From Acidithiobacillus sulfurivorans (GTDB lineage: Bacteria; Pseudomonadota; Gammaproteobacteria; Acidithiobacillales; Acidithiobacillaceae): a stretch of DNA of 64,000 bases. The translations under genes and the position numbers were made by a program. Below are positions 11,128-19,719 of the stretch, one piece after another; within the stretch, counting starts at the first letter, position 1, and every line of letters starts with the position of its first letter. The DNA lies in the NCBI RefSeq assembly GCF_018853815.1, contig NZ_JAAOMP010000036.1, positions 102,307 to 166,306 of the forward strand, in the 5' to 3' direction. The notes beneath the pieces were generated by a model that worked only from the letters and a program-made list of their open reading frames with translations, was not told the origin of the DNA and ran no database searches.

Positions 11128-12680
11128 TGGTCGTGTTGAATTTTCCTATACCTTATGCAGAGGAACTGCTGTATAGCACCGTCGCAAGAGCGGGTGTTCG
11201 GCTAGGTCATACTAGCCCCAAGCAACTGTTGGATGAAGTCTTCGAATCTCGTAGTGTTATTGCAACGATAGACTTACCGAGCCATCTCGCAACGGTCTCA
11301 CGCTGGCTTCCTGGTGAATATACGCCTGAGAAACTCATCTATAGCCATACCTTATTTCCGCTTTATGCCCCTTTTATTTCAGAGGATCGACGGCGTCAGT
11401 GCATGAGGGGGTTGCATCAAGGAACTCAGGGAGCCGTACATCTGGTATTGGGGGTTGTTGCCTCTCGTATTAAGTCACCACGTTTTATCCGATACTGTCC
11501 AGGTTGCATAACCGCTCAGCGTGAACAATATGGTGAGTATTTTTGGCTGAGAGAATGGCAGGTCGCCGGTGTGGAATCGTGCCCCGAACATGGCATGTTG
11601 AAGGATACGCAGATAGCTCGCCCACTGATTGAAAGGCATCGTTTTATCGCTGCCGCACCTGAATATTGTCATTTTATTAAACAGCAAAAGGGAATGAGGA
11701 ATTCTGACTGGGTAGCAACTCAGGTGCGTCAGTTGTTGGCCAGACCTACCCAAGTGTCCCCAAGTTTAGAGCAATGGGCAGCGTACTACCGTAACCTTGC
11801 TTGCCGTCTGTGCCTCTCCCGAGGAAAAGCGCAAATTGACCACGCGTCGATAAGAGATAGGGTACTAATGGCTTGGCCCGCTACTTGGTTAACCAGAAAT
11901 CGTCTGATGCCACGTTCTTCGTTTGCCGATGAATCAGACTGGCTGAAAGCAATCTTCCGCAAGCATCGGAAAAGTTTCAATTATCTTCAGCATATTGTGG
12001 TTCATCAGGCGCTGTTGGGTCGTCACTGGCGGATAGATGACGTGCTCAATGAGGTAAGCAGGACGCCAATCTGCGAAAAGTCCTCGCAAGTTCAGGTGGC
12101 TATACAAAAGTCCAGCAGCCAAACGCCAGATCAGGAGGTCTGGCGCGAATTGTTGTCCTCCCATCCACCCCAGAAAGCCAGAAAAACTGCATCAGCCCTG
12201 TATGCCCGGCTTTATCGAAATCATCGTGACTGGCTATTGGACATAAATTATCGTCATGCAGAAGGTAAGACAAATACTAACGTACCACGCATCGATTGGG
12301 ACAAACGGGACCGGGAATATCTGCAAGCACTTCGACAACTGGCTACCTTTTTGAAGGCAAACGAACAAGGGCCCAGACGCTCAAAAACCTGCTATCTTCG
12401 GCTTCTCGGCAATCTTTCGACTCTTGAAAAGAACCTTCATCAAATGCCACGTACTTCGGCGTTTCTGGCAGTTAATTCGGAAAGCATCTCCCAGTACCAG
12501 ATCCGACGTTTGCAAAATGCCTATGCGGAGTTGCGAAATCTGTTTGAGTCACCACCGAGGTGGCGATTGCTGAGAAACGCGGGATTAAGTGAAGAACGAA
12601 TGACAGGATCTGCCAGACAATATTTGGAAATTTTAGTGTGTCGGAGTACAGAATATGAAGTTAAAAGGGGTAGAAAATAA
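11127..12680 (+). CDS. tnsD: Tn7-type target selector TnsD (glmS-specific TniQ family)
   Basis: TnsD binds the 3' end of glmS and recruits TnsC, giving orientation-specific insertion downstream. The 517-residue product (Tn7 508) opens with the TniQ-family stretch FPIPYAEELLYSTVARAG. With ATG 11127 as start, the CCCH zinc finger falls at Cys124, Cys127, Cys152 and His155, the same numbers as in Tn7 TnsD, which supports this start over the GTG one codon earlier. FRKHRKSFNYLQH and YQIRRLQ segments in the C-terminal half are also shared. The element's position at glmS shows this protein's target specificity directly. Confidence 0.94.
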   Translation: MVVLNFPIPYAEELLYSTVARAGVRLGHTSPKQLLDEVFESRSVIATIDLPSHLATVSRWLPGEYTPEKLIYSHTLFPLYAPFISEDRRRQCMRGLHQGTQGAVHLVLGVVASRIKSPRFIRYCPGCITAQREQYGEYFWLREWQVAGVESCPEHGMLKDTQIARPLIERHRFIAAAPEYCHFIKQQKGMRNSDWVATQVRQLLARPTQVSPSLEQWAAYYRNLACRLCLSRGKAQIDHASIRDRVLMAWPATWLTRNRLMPRSSFADESDWLKAIFRKHRKSFNYLQHIVVHQALLGRHWRIDDVLNEVSRTPICEKSSQVQVAIQKSSSQTPDQEVWRELLSSHPPQKARKTASALYARLYRNHRDWLLDINYRHAEGKTNTNVPRIDWDKRDREYLQALRQLATFLKANEQGPRRSKTCYLRLLGNLSTLEKNLHQMPRTSAFLAVNSESISQYQIRRLQNAYAELRNLFESPPRWRLLRNAGLSEERMTGSARQYLEILVCRSTEYEVKRGRK

Positions 12681-14247
12681 TAGCGTTATTCGGGAGATTG
12701 GCTCTTTATTCCGTCGCCATGAAGATTCTGGTTGGCATATCAATGTTAAACTGGAGCCTGGGCAGAAGAAACAACATGTTGGTGTTTCTCAAATTCCGAT
12801 TTTAGCTAGACGTAGGGTGGTGAATGCAACCGAACAACCACTGCCTGCCGGATTCCTGAAACGTGTAGTGATAGAAAATACGCGCCTTTGGCTTGCGGAA
12901 CCTATCGATGCCTGTCCGATTCCCGTGGTGAGTCGGCAGGGGGATGCACGGCAATGGTGTTTTAATTTTGAATTTGGCGGAACACTGTATTATCTTCCCC
13001 AGCTTGAACTGGCGCGAGCATTGTTTTTTCATCATGCCTATATAACGCGTTTAGCATTAATTCCCGGCGGACTCTCGCATGAGTTCGATGTTCAGCGCAT
13101 CGATAACTTGAGCAGAGCGCTTATCAATATTTTGCCAAACTGCACTCTGCCACTGTATGTCAGAGGAGACCATGAGTTAAGGCGGGCGTTAGCCTGGATA
13201 TTGCTGGATGATGATGCACGGCAATCTTTTGAAAGTATTGCCCGTTACCAACTGCAGAACGGATACGATACAGACAAGTATCGTCTGTGGCAATTTCAGT
13301 TTGAACCGCCGCCGCTCGCCGGTGTTGCACTGACACTTCGAGGCCACTACCGTCAGGAACTGGAAGCTTTTTTTGTGTATGAAATTCATTGTGTTTCCAA
13401 TTTAACTTGTCATTGCCCCGCCAGCGTCGATTTTGTTGATCCCCGATTTGCCGTGAAGCGACCAGGCCAGGGCCGAGCTGTTCCATCCGGCTTACAAACG
13501 GGCCCGGAATTGGAAATCGATGACGAACAAGAACCCAAAACGGATAAAACCGAATTCCGGATTGAAACACCCGCCGTTACATTTGAGTTTGTTAATCCCA
13601 TTCAGACCACGCGCATAGCCAAGGGTAAAGGTCAGGCCACTGGCCGAGGACAAGGAGGAACTCAGTCAGCCTTTCCAGAAAATAAGAGATTACAGGTGAG
13701 CACTGACGAAGCCAGTACACAAGGTATTGTACCGTCAGCAGACTATGATGGTCTCAGGGATAGGAGCGATGATACGGGTTTCTATGTAGGCAAGTTTAAA
13801 GCCTTTAATACAATGATATTGCAACTGGTTAGTAAGTCAAATTGTCACCATATCCATAAGGAGACCAGAAAACTTCCCGCTATTGACGGATACTCGAAAC
13901 ACATCCTTTCGGATGGTAATCCACGATATTTTACTTTCCATATAATTAGAAAAAATGATCAGGTGTACGCTTTGATGGAGGTTGATACTTCCGATAATAA
14001 AAACAGTTTATCAACGCTGCTCTTGAGGCAGCGGGATATGCAGTTTGACTGGGAGCGGACTATTCGAGAATTAGAAATACGATTAATAAAGGGTTCTTTA
14101 GTCTGGCCAAGCAAATTTATAAAAAAAATCTTTGGTAATGGAGGAAAGCGCGTTACTCATCCAATATCCTCGGCTGAAAACAAATCGCTTTTGGATCAAG
14201 ACGCCATACTGCGTTGGGCAGAGAGAGTTTACATGGATATGGAATAA
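12655..14247 (+). CDS. tnsE: Tn7-type target selector TnsE
   Basis: TnsE directs Tn7 to discontinuously replicating DNA (conjugal plasmids, lagging strand) through the sliding clamp. This 530-residue protein (Tn7 538) shares the scattered landmarks of the family: an early LFRR, a PILARRRVVNAT stretch, YYLPQLELARALFF, the WQFQFEPPPLAGV segment and a C-terminal WPSKFIKKIFG. It begins 26 bp inside tnsD. TnsE is the least conserved tns protein and is absent from many Tn7-like elements, so an intact gene implies that the element keeps its second, plasmid-directed pathway. Confidence 0.88.
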   Translation: MKLKGVENNSVIREIGSLFRRHEDSGWHINVKLEPGQKKQHVGVSQIPILARRRVVNATEQPLPAGFLKRVVIENTRLWLAEPIDACPIPVVSRQGDARQWCFNFEFGGTLYYLPQLELARALFFHHAYITRLALIPGGLSHEFDVQRIDNLSRALINILPNCTLPLYVRGDHELRRALAWILLDDDARQSFESIARYQLQNGYDTDKYRLWQFQFEPPPLAGVALTLRGHYRQELEAFFVYEIHCVSNLTCHCPASVDFVDPRFAVKRPGQGRAVPSGLQTGPELEIDDEQEPKTDKTEFRIETPAVTFEFVNPIQTTRIAKGKGQATGRGQGGTQSAFPENKRLQVSTDEASTQGIVPSADYDGLRDRSDDTGFYVGKFKAFNTMILQLVSKSNCHHIHKETRKLPAIDGYSKHILSDGNPRYFTFHIIRKNDQVYALMEVDTSDNKNSLSTLLLRQRDMQFDWERTIRELEIRLIKGSLVWPSKFIKKIFGNGGKRVTHPISSAENKSLLDQDAILRWAERVYMDME

Positions 14248-14373
14248 TCTGAAGTCTCAATGCCGTTTTTCCGGGGGTAAAAGTCTGTATGAGTAAAAAA
14301 TCATGATAATATTCAGTTTATAGTAAAGACTTGTTGTCCCGCTATTTTTGTGGGAAGAGAAATTGTTTCAGGG

Positions 14374-14984
14374 TCAGACAGCCAAAGATTGAATATATAC
14401 TTGCAGTTGCCGTAGGCAGCGTTGGTAAGCATCGACTGATTGGGTATTTTTTCCCAGCCCGACACAACCCTCAATGGAAGCGACAAGATAAAGTGCAATA
14501 TCTTCGGGAGTCATGTCCGAGCGGACCTGCCCTTCGGATTGACCTTTTTTGAGTGCCTTTGCAACCACTTCCACCCAACGTTCAAAAATTTTTTGCAGCC
14601 CCTGCCGATACGATTCATCCAGAGGACTCATTTCCTGAATCAGATTATTGAGCGGACAACCGTAGCGAATGACAGACTCATCGGCATGGGAAATTTCTTC
14701 TGCAATGAGATTACACAGTCCTTTAATGGGATTGTCATGCTGGGCCAGTATGGTAATCCAGCGGTTCTCCAATTGTGGCCTGATCACTTCTGTAATGACT
14801 GCGAGGCCGAGATCGTGCTTGGTACCAACATGATGATAAAGCGCCCCTTTTTGCTCACAGAAGCCTTGGCAAGAGTACGTTCCAGACTTGCGGTCTGAAA
14901 ACCGTATTTCAAAATTTCGTGGTAAGCGGGATCCAGCAGATCGCTACGGGTCTGCTCCGGATTGCGAATGTTACGTCGATTCAT
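14374..14984 (-). pseudogene. TetR-family transcriptional regulator, frameshifted
   Basis: The N-terminal part (MNRRNIRNPEQTRSDLL, then a helix-turn-helix) runs in one frame to about 14850 and the ligand-binding part (IRPQLENRW to the end) continues in another. The break is at an A5-G4 run on the minus strand: the read SVSKKGRFIIM would become the normal SK-GALYHH of TetR proteins with one base more or two fewer. The gene is therefore either inactivated or carries a homopolymer sequencing error. It is the first gene after tnsE, convergent with it. Its target is unknown. Confidence 0.8.
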
Positions 14985-15069
14985 AGTTATCAAAAAGTTA
15001 GAAGATGCCGACCAATCGGTATCTTGTCAATTATCCCAAATCCACAATTGAATTGAATAGGCGCTGCGG

Positions 15070-15753
15070 ATGGCGTACGCCACCTCATTTTATCTCGGGT
15101 TTGATAGCTGGCCGAATCGACGCGTAGGGTGCCCGGCGGGTATGTCTTTGGGGGAGAAGGGCTTCGCAGGCTCGAATGAACTCGAGAGGGGTTGTTGCCG
15201 GGGCGACATTCCAGACACGAAAGTCGTCGGTCGGGAATATTGGCTGCCCGTTTCCGTCCTTCTTCGGCATTTCTTGATCAAGGAGGAAGAAGGCACGGGG
15301 AATTATGTTCGCCCGACGGGCTACATGAGCCACTTTTCGATCACGACCCTGCTGTCCTACATAAAAGACAAGGTTCGTTACGCAAAGTTGAAGGCCTTCG
15401 TGGAGGCACACATCATCGCCAAACTCAAAGATATGAAGGCCTATTGCCCTAATGACGCCGAGACGCTGATCATGCTGCTCGATCTTGTGGTCTGTCCTTA
15501 CATCAGCACCGCCACCAAAGACGACATCGGACAGATTTTTGGTCTGGATGCAGCAGGACTCTCGTCTGTTCAGTCCTCCAACGATCACTGGTTTACCGCT
15601 TGGGGAGATAAATTCGATCTCGGGAAAGAGCTGGACGAGAAGCGCAGCCGAGGTATATTAGTTTCGGCGCTCCGCTTTACCCTCAATGGCTGTTGGCAGT
15701 CCACACACAAGCGCTCTCTCTTCTCCTATATCAATTGGGGGTTGGGTAATTAG
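15070..15753 (+). CDS. Hypothetical protein
   Basis: A 227-residue reading frame with no family I recognise. The region from about residue 95 on (SITTLLSYIKDKVRYAKLKA and onward) has the composition of a soluble helical protein and contains two Cys and several Trp; the first 50 residues look less protein-like and lack a good ribosome site, so the true start may be later (for example ATG 15142 or beyond). A terminator-like hairpin directly follows the TAG, which supports this strand over a shorter antisense frame. It may be Tn7 cargo or a truncated gene. Confidence 0.5.
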   Translation: MAYATSFYLGFDSWPNRRVGCPAGMSLGEKGFAGSNELERGCCRGDIPDTKVVGREYWLPVSVLLRHFLIKEEEGTGNYVRPTGYMSHFSITTLLSYIKDKVRYAKLKAFVEAHIIAKLKDMKAYCPNDAETLIMLLDLVVCPYISTATKDDIGQIFGLDAAGLSSVQSSNDHWFTAWGDKFDLGKELDEKRSRGILVSALRFTLNGCWQSTHKRSLFSYINWGLGN

Positions 15754-15776
15754 ACGGTAGGAGCGGGCCGTCTTTT
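15752..15776 (+). terminator. Hairpin terminator after the hypothetical gene
   Basis: AGACGG and CCGTCT form a 6-bp stem with a 10-base loop (15752-15773) followed by TTT. The stem starts within the stop codon of the preceding gene. Confidence 0.5.
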
Positions 15777-15897
15777 CACTCGTTGTGATCGCGTCCGGTT
15801 GTGCCTACGCTTTCTCGCCTTTCGATCCATCGACACCCTTGAAATCACATCAATGATCCCCATATTTGCATATCACAACCGTGATGAGAGGTGTCAA

Positions 15898-16149
15898 ATG
15901 GGTATGATGAGTCCAGTGTTTCGCGAGAGAAACTACAGCCGCATCAAGAGGTTGAAGGGGCAAAATTTGAGCGACTCAACTGTCGCTGGGATTGTGGGTG
16001 ATGAAACTGGTGAGGAAGTATCCCCACAAGACATCACGAGTTACTTGAAGTTGAATGCCTTAGCTTCCGATCAAATGCTGGTTTCAAAAGAGACCATGCG
16101 GGTAGTAAATGGCAGCGCGGCAGAAGACGGCGAACCTCAACCAGTATGA
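15898..16149 (+). CDS. Small hypothetical protein
   Basis: An 83-residue frame starting at ATG 15898, which follows GAGAGGTG. The sequence is hydrophilic and basic at its N-terminus (RERNYSRIKRLKGQ) with a helix-turn-helix-like stretch (DSTVAGIVGDETGEEVSPQD); no family is recognised. In-frame upstream codons back to 15799 look non-coding. It is a weakly supported gene in a damaged accessory region. Confidence 0.4.
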   Translation: MGMMSPVFRERNYSRIKRLKGQNLSDSTVAGIVGDETGEEVSPQDITSYLKLNALASDQMLVSKETMRVVNGSAAEDGEPQPV

Positions 16150-16351
16150 GAATGGACTCCAAGTCCGCCTTCACAGCGGGCTTGACTGGACAAGGCGACA
16201 ACTGGATATCATTTCACTATCCATCCATGCCGTTGCTTACGCAGAAATGCTTCTTCGCGGGCATTCACTTGGTAACCTCACTTGGCGCATAACGTAATAT
16301 TGCAGACATTCAGCAGCGGAAATTAAATGACATCATTCGAATAGTAACAAG

Positions 16352-16513
16352 CTATTCACGTTTCATCTTCTCACAGGCATAACATTCGTCACCAGCATCA
16401 GTAATTGCGTCTTTGATGGCATCCATAAACGCAAGTTGCAGTTGCTGCACGACGTTAAGTCGAGTGCACTGACTGTGCAGCGTAGAACTCAAGGCTACAA
16501 TATAACGTCCCAT
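16352..16513 (-). CDS. Small hypothetical protein with C-terminal CxxC
   Basis: A 53-residue frame (MGRYIVALSSTLHSQCTRLN... ending DECYACEKMKRE) on the minus strand. It contains Cys16 and a Cys44-x2-Cys47 pair and a predicted central helix. No ribosome site stands out. Amino-acid composition looks protein-like, but without a homologue it stays tentative. Confidence 0.35.
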   Translation of the reverse strand: MGRYIVALSSTLHSQCTRLNVVQQLQLAFMDAIKDAITDAGDECYACEKMKRE

Positions 16514-16540
16514 AACACCACCGGCAATAAATGTTCCTGA

Positions 16541-16737
16541 TTAGCACGATGATTCAGCTGAGCGCAGCCAGTGCTCGGGTCGTGGTCCGGTGTTGACGGC
16601 TGCACGAAGCAAACTCATGGGCAAGGTGGCCAGATTAAAGCGGCGGTTGAAGCGATAAGTCACGGTGGAGAGATAACGTTGCGCATATTTCCGAAACTTA
16701 AAGGCATGATAAGCACCGGAAAGACTCGTTTTGAGAT
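16541..16737 (-). pseudogene. IS1595-family transposase, C-terminal fragment
   Basis: Read on the minus strand this encodes GNLKTSLSGAYHAFKF, RKYAQRYLSTVTYRFNRR and a short tail to TAA at 16541-16543, the characteristic end of IS1595 (ISXO2-like) transposases. The frame is cut exactly at the terminus of the adjacent IS1182-family element; its N-terminal part is not on the other side, so a deletion or rearrangement followed insertion. Confidence 0.7.
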
Positions 16738-18301
16738 TGCCTAGCAGCCCGTCGGTTTTAACTTCAGACCACCGTCAAATTTCGCCACGAATTTTTTGAA
16801 ATCGCTCGTTTTGAGTCTTTTTTGGTCATTATTGCCCTGTTTTTTGCTGTTTATCTGCATTTTCCTGCCCTACAGACGCAATACGGCCATGCGTTTTATG
16901 TTCCACGCCAGGCAGACCAGACTCCATTCTCCCTGAACCTGGCGCAGGCCGCGCAAGGAGAACTGCCGGAACCCCATCACGGATTTGATAATCCCGAAGA
17001 CCGGTTCTACCGTTTGTTTGCGCAGACGATAAACGCTTCGGCCTGCCTGCGTCTTCAGACGATGTATCATCGCCTGCATGCGGGTTGCATTTTCAGGGAG
17101 GTCTTCCGGTTCTGTATGCCGTTGTCGCCAGTCGGGATGGTGTTCTTCTCGGGCCACGGCAATAAAAGGGGTTATCCCCAGGGCTTCGCAGGCCTCCACA
17201 TTCTTTTCGCTGCAGTAACCCATATCGGCCACCAGCGCTTCTATAGGTCCCAGTTGCGCTGTTTGTGCCTGGAGGGTTTCCAGCATGGGAATGACCTGTT
17301 CCTTGTCATTGGGGGCCTGACTGACTCCGGTGGCTACCACCAGCATCGTCTGGTCATCTACGGCGGCCTGGGCATTATAGGTTTGTTCAAAGCCACCGCC
17401 TGAGACCGGCATGATGCGGGATTCTTCATCGGTGAGATTGATCTGGTCTTGCGCTTTAGGCGTAGGGTCCGGTGCCTGGGTGGCTTTGCCTCGGGGCTTT
17501 TGTCCCAGGACTTCCCGTTCTGCACGGCGCGCCATTTGCGTGTCGTACTGCGCTTTCTCTTTGGCATAACAGGCCTGTGCCCGCTCGGCAATCTTCGCCT
17601 TGGCCGCTGCCATCACGGCCAGCTGGTCTGTGCGGCGCTGGATCTCTTCGGGCAGATTCACGCCTTCGGGAATCCCGGACTGATCCGCTTGCTCTGCCAG
17701 TGCAAAGAGTTCCTGTACTTCGGCCTGGAGATGACGCTCCATCTGTTCGATATGCCCATGGGACAGGGCTTGATGTTTGGAAGCGTTGGCGTGGATCTTG
17801 GTGCCATCCAGACACACCCGGCCGATCTTCAGCAGTTTCATCTCCTGCGCCAGTTCCAGGACCTGCACAAACAATCCTTGCAGTTCGCCCAGAAAACGGC
17901 GACGGAAGGTGGCCAGTGTATCGTGATCCGGATGGCTGCCGGCCGCGAGGTAACGGAAAGCCACGGAATCATAGGTGGCTTGTTCCAGTTTACGGCTGGA
18001 AAAGACCCCGTTGGCATAGCCGTAGACCAGAATTGCCAGGAGGGTGGCCGGGTGATAGGCCTTATGGCCACGACCTGCATATTGTTGGACCAGTAGCGAG
18101 AGATCGAGCTGATCAATGACTTCCACAATAAAACGGGCCAGGTGCCCTTCCGGGAGCCAGTCGTCCATGAAGGGGGGCAGAAGATAATCGGTCTTGCGGT
18201 TAGTATCGAGGAGGCGGGCCATAAAATTACTCATCACATTGAATTATAAGTATTTATATGATAATTCGACGCAAAGGGAAAGTCCGACAAGCTGCTAGGC
18301 A
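16738..18301. mobile_element. IS1182-family insertion sequence
   Basis: The element is bounded by imperfect inverted repeats: TGCCTAGCAGCCCGTCGG at the left and the complement of TGCCTAGCAGCTTGTCGG at the right. It carries one full-length transposase on the minus strand. No target duplication is obvious; the left side interrupts an IS1595 gene while the right side abuts a toxin-antitoxin locus, so the two flanks were not originally adjacent. Confidence 0.82.
16870..18234 (-). CDS. IS1182-family transposase
   Basis: A 454-residue transposase starting at ATG 18234. The N-terminal part (TDYLLPPFMDDWLPEGHLARF, GRGHKAYHPATLLAILVYGY) and SSRKLE.A..D.AFRYLA are typical of IS1182. The DDE residues are carried by CLDGTKI, VADMGYCSE and the C-terminal RSVYRLRKQTVEPVFGIIK. 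A coiled, Gln/Glu/Ala-rich insert lies between the first two catalytic blocks. The frame is intact, so the element may still move. Confidence 0.92.
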   Translation of the reverse strand: MSNFMARLLDTNRKTDYLLPPFMDDWLPEGHLARFIVEVIDQLDLSLLVQQYAGRGHKAYHPATLLAILVYGYANGVFSSRKLEQATYDSVAFRYLAAGSHPDHDTLATFRRRFLGELQGLFVQVLELAQEMKLLKIGRVCLDGTKIHANASKHQALSHGHIEQMERHLQAEVQELFALAEQADQSGIPEGVNLPEEIQRRTDQLAVMAAAKAKIAERAQACYAKEKAQYDTQMARRAEREVLGQKPRGKATQAPDPTPKAQDQINLTDEESRIMPVSGGGFEQTYNAQAAVDDQTMLVVATGVSQAPNDKEQVIPMLETLQAQTAQLGPIEALVADMGYCSEKNVEACEALGITPFIAVAREEHHPDWRQRHTEPEDLPENATRMQAMIHRLKTQAGRSVYRLRKQTVEPVFGIIKSVMGFRQFSLRGLRQVQGEWSLVCLAWNIKRMAVLRL

Positions 18302-18328
18302 CGCCAGAAGTCTGGAAGGGGATCTGCC

Positions 18329-18598
18329 ATGAATACTCAGTGGCCTTTACAGGATGCGCGCAATCATTTGAGCGATTTCGTGAAGCGTGCCCGCAACGAT
18401 GGTCCGCAAACCATCACCTTACATGGTGAGCCCGCAGTTGTAGTGCTTTCCGTAAAACAATTTCGGACGTTGACGCGGCCGAACCAGACGTTATCCGAAT
18501 TCTTCGCGAATTCTCCACTGCGAGAGATTGATCTGGAAGTCGAACGAGATCGTCTCTTCCTGTTAACGAGCATATCGCCAGCGCATGGGGAAGTATAA
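18329..18598 (+). CDS. Phd/YefM-family antitoxin (C-terminus altered by deletion)
   Basis: The 89-residue protein begins MNTQWPLQDARNHLSDFVKRA and contains the Phd/YefM DNA-binding fold (GPQTITLHGEPAVVVLS, FRTLTR). Such antitoxins bind their promoter and neutralise a partner toxin. The last 15 or so residues (LFLLTSISPAHGEV) do not look like a normal toxin-binding tail: at about 18560 the sequence changes frame into the remains of the toxin gene. The DNA-binding part is likely functional, the neutralising part probably not. Confidence 0.75.
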   Translation: MNTQWPLQDARNHLSDFVKRARNDGPQTITLHGEPAVVVLSVKQFRTLTRPNQTLSEFFANSPLREIDLEVERDRLFLLTSISPAHGEV

Positions 18599-18753
18599 CA
18601 GGTGCTGCTGAACAACGCGGAGAGAAGTTACCAGCGATAGATAGCTTACTAGCAGCTACGGCTCTGGTTCACCATCTCACAGTGGCCACGCGAAATATTA
18701 TGGAGTTACAGCGATGCCAAGTTCCAGTGGTTGATCCCTGGAATCAAACATAG
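18562..18753 (+). pseudogene. PIN-domain (VapC/FitB-type) toxin, C-terminal remnant
   Basis: In a frame overlapping the antitoxin end, about 63 codons encode VNEHIASAWGSI, GEKLPAIDSLLAATALVHHL and TVATRN, the second half of a PIN-domain ribonuclease with the conserved Asp of the LPAID...AATA block. The N-terminal half with the first catalytic Asp is missing. A single internal deletion joining antitoxin to toxin explains both this and the odd antitoxin tail; the pair cannot be an active toxin system. Confidence 0.75.
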
Positions 18754-19127
18754 ATCGGCAATTGGTTTGTTTCAAGCAGATTAACACTGGGGGCGCTTTC
18801 GTATATGAATAAAGCACTAGTGGCGCTGAATTCGTCGATTACCATTCTCAATGGCGGCATCAGACTGATAGCGGTCATTCATTCCCGGATATCCGCAAAG
18901 AAGCCATCACCAGCCGCCTATTGCTGTTATCCGCCATAGGCCGGAGAGCATGAAACATGCATGCGGGTCAGATCCGGATTTACCTGACACCCATGCATGC
19001 CCCACACAACAAGGTAGAACGCGGAATCGAGAATATTAGCAAGTGTTACGGATGGTCCGGCAGACTGCGGAGCAGTCCCTTGGACGCTCCCCCTTGACAC
19101 TTCTCGTCAGCTATATCATCGCGCAAA
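18754..19127. other. Non-coding accessory stretch with a CATGCATG inverted repeat
   Basis: No gene was recognised. The only structure is an imperfect inverted repeat at 18956-18999, arms CATGCATGCGGGTCAG and CTGACACCCATGCATG around a 12-base centre. It lacks a T tract on either side. It could be an IS remnant end or a protein-binding site. Confidence 0.4.
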
Positions 19128-19373
19128 TCATCCAAAAACCATGGTCCCCACCGGGGGCCTTTCCAGCCCTTGGCGGGCCGTAACTGCTTTTTCTAGGATG
19201 AAAGCATTGGTACACACAGCCAGCGCCATCGTGCCGATAACCAGATGAGGATTGTGTACACCGACCCTATAGAGCAACAACGGAACCGCCAGAATGGAGC
19301 CACCTATCAGTCCCAAGGAAAAACCTACGATCATACCAGCCAGGATGCAATCAATATTTTGGCCTAATGTCAA
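19128..19373 (-). pseudogene. TauE/SafE-family sulfite/sulfonate exporter, N-terminal remnant
   Basis: About 55 residues (AGMIVGFSLGLIGGSILAVP, LLLYRVGVHNPHLVIGTMAL, AVCTNAFI) match the first two membrane segments of TauE/SafE permeases, which usually have about 250 residues. After NAFI the sequence leaves the family; a shifted frame still shows weak family resemblance, so the gene has suffered a frameshift and truncation. TauE-type proteins export sulfite-like anions, a theme that recurs in this window. Confidence 0.7.
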
Positions 19374-19719
19374 TGCTTCCTAATCATCTGTCTAAACCCA
19401 ATCAATCAGCGGCTGCAATTCACAATTGCTGATCCCTAGCCGTGCAAAATCAAGAATATTTCCCGACTACGCCTCAATAGCAAACTCTTTAAGAATCATA
19501 TAATCGTTATTATTCTTTAATATCATCGATATCATACCTGTCAAACAGCGGCTATGATTGGTCCCAATTCCGTAGAAGTCAGCATCAGAACTCTCCACCT
19601 TTGACTGCATCAATAATATTGTATTTTTAATCTACCAGTAATTTAAATATCTTTATTCCACGACATGGTGCGGTAGAACTGAAGCTGATAGTTGGCTTAT
19701 AATTAATCAATTAAAATAA
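19374..19719. other. AT-rich region without a recognised gene
   Basis: No convincing gene. On the minus strand a short open stretch ends at 19467 (tail NNDYMILKEFAIEA) and could be the end of a decayed gene, but nothing identifies it. Confidence 0.3.

Larger units (their letters stand above)
6491..14247 (+). mobile_element. Tn7-type transposon, right end and complete tnsABCDE (far end not found)
   Basis: The segment holds a recognisable right end, TnsA+TnsB transposase, TnsC AAA+ regulator, TnsD glmS-targeting protein and TnsE, all intact and in Tn7 order, each gene overlapping its neighbour. Lengths and catalytic residues line up with E. coli Tn7 almost one to one. The feature is closed at the tnsE stop only because the left end was not found: reverse-complement copies of the TnsB repeat were looked for by eye through the window without success. 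Cargo therefore extends from 14248 for an unknown distance, or the left end has been lost by the IS-mediated damage visible after 14 kb. Confidence 0.85.

Noticed and set aside
15085..15588. 167-codon open frame antisense to the hypothetical gene at 15070-15753
   Set aside because: The plus-strand frame is longer and followed by a terminator hairpin; the antisense product has atypical composition.
18956..18999. CATGCATG inverted repeat as a terminator
   Set aside because: No T tract on either strand and no gene end beside it; kept only as an unexplained repeat.
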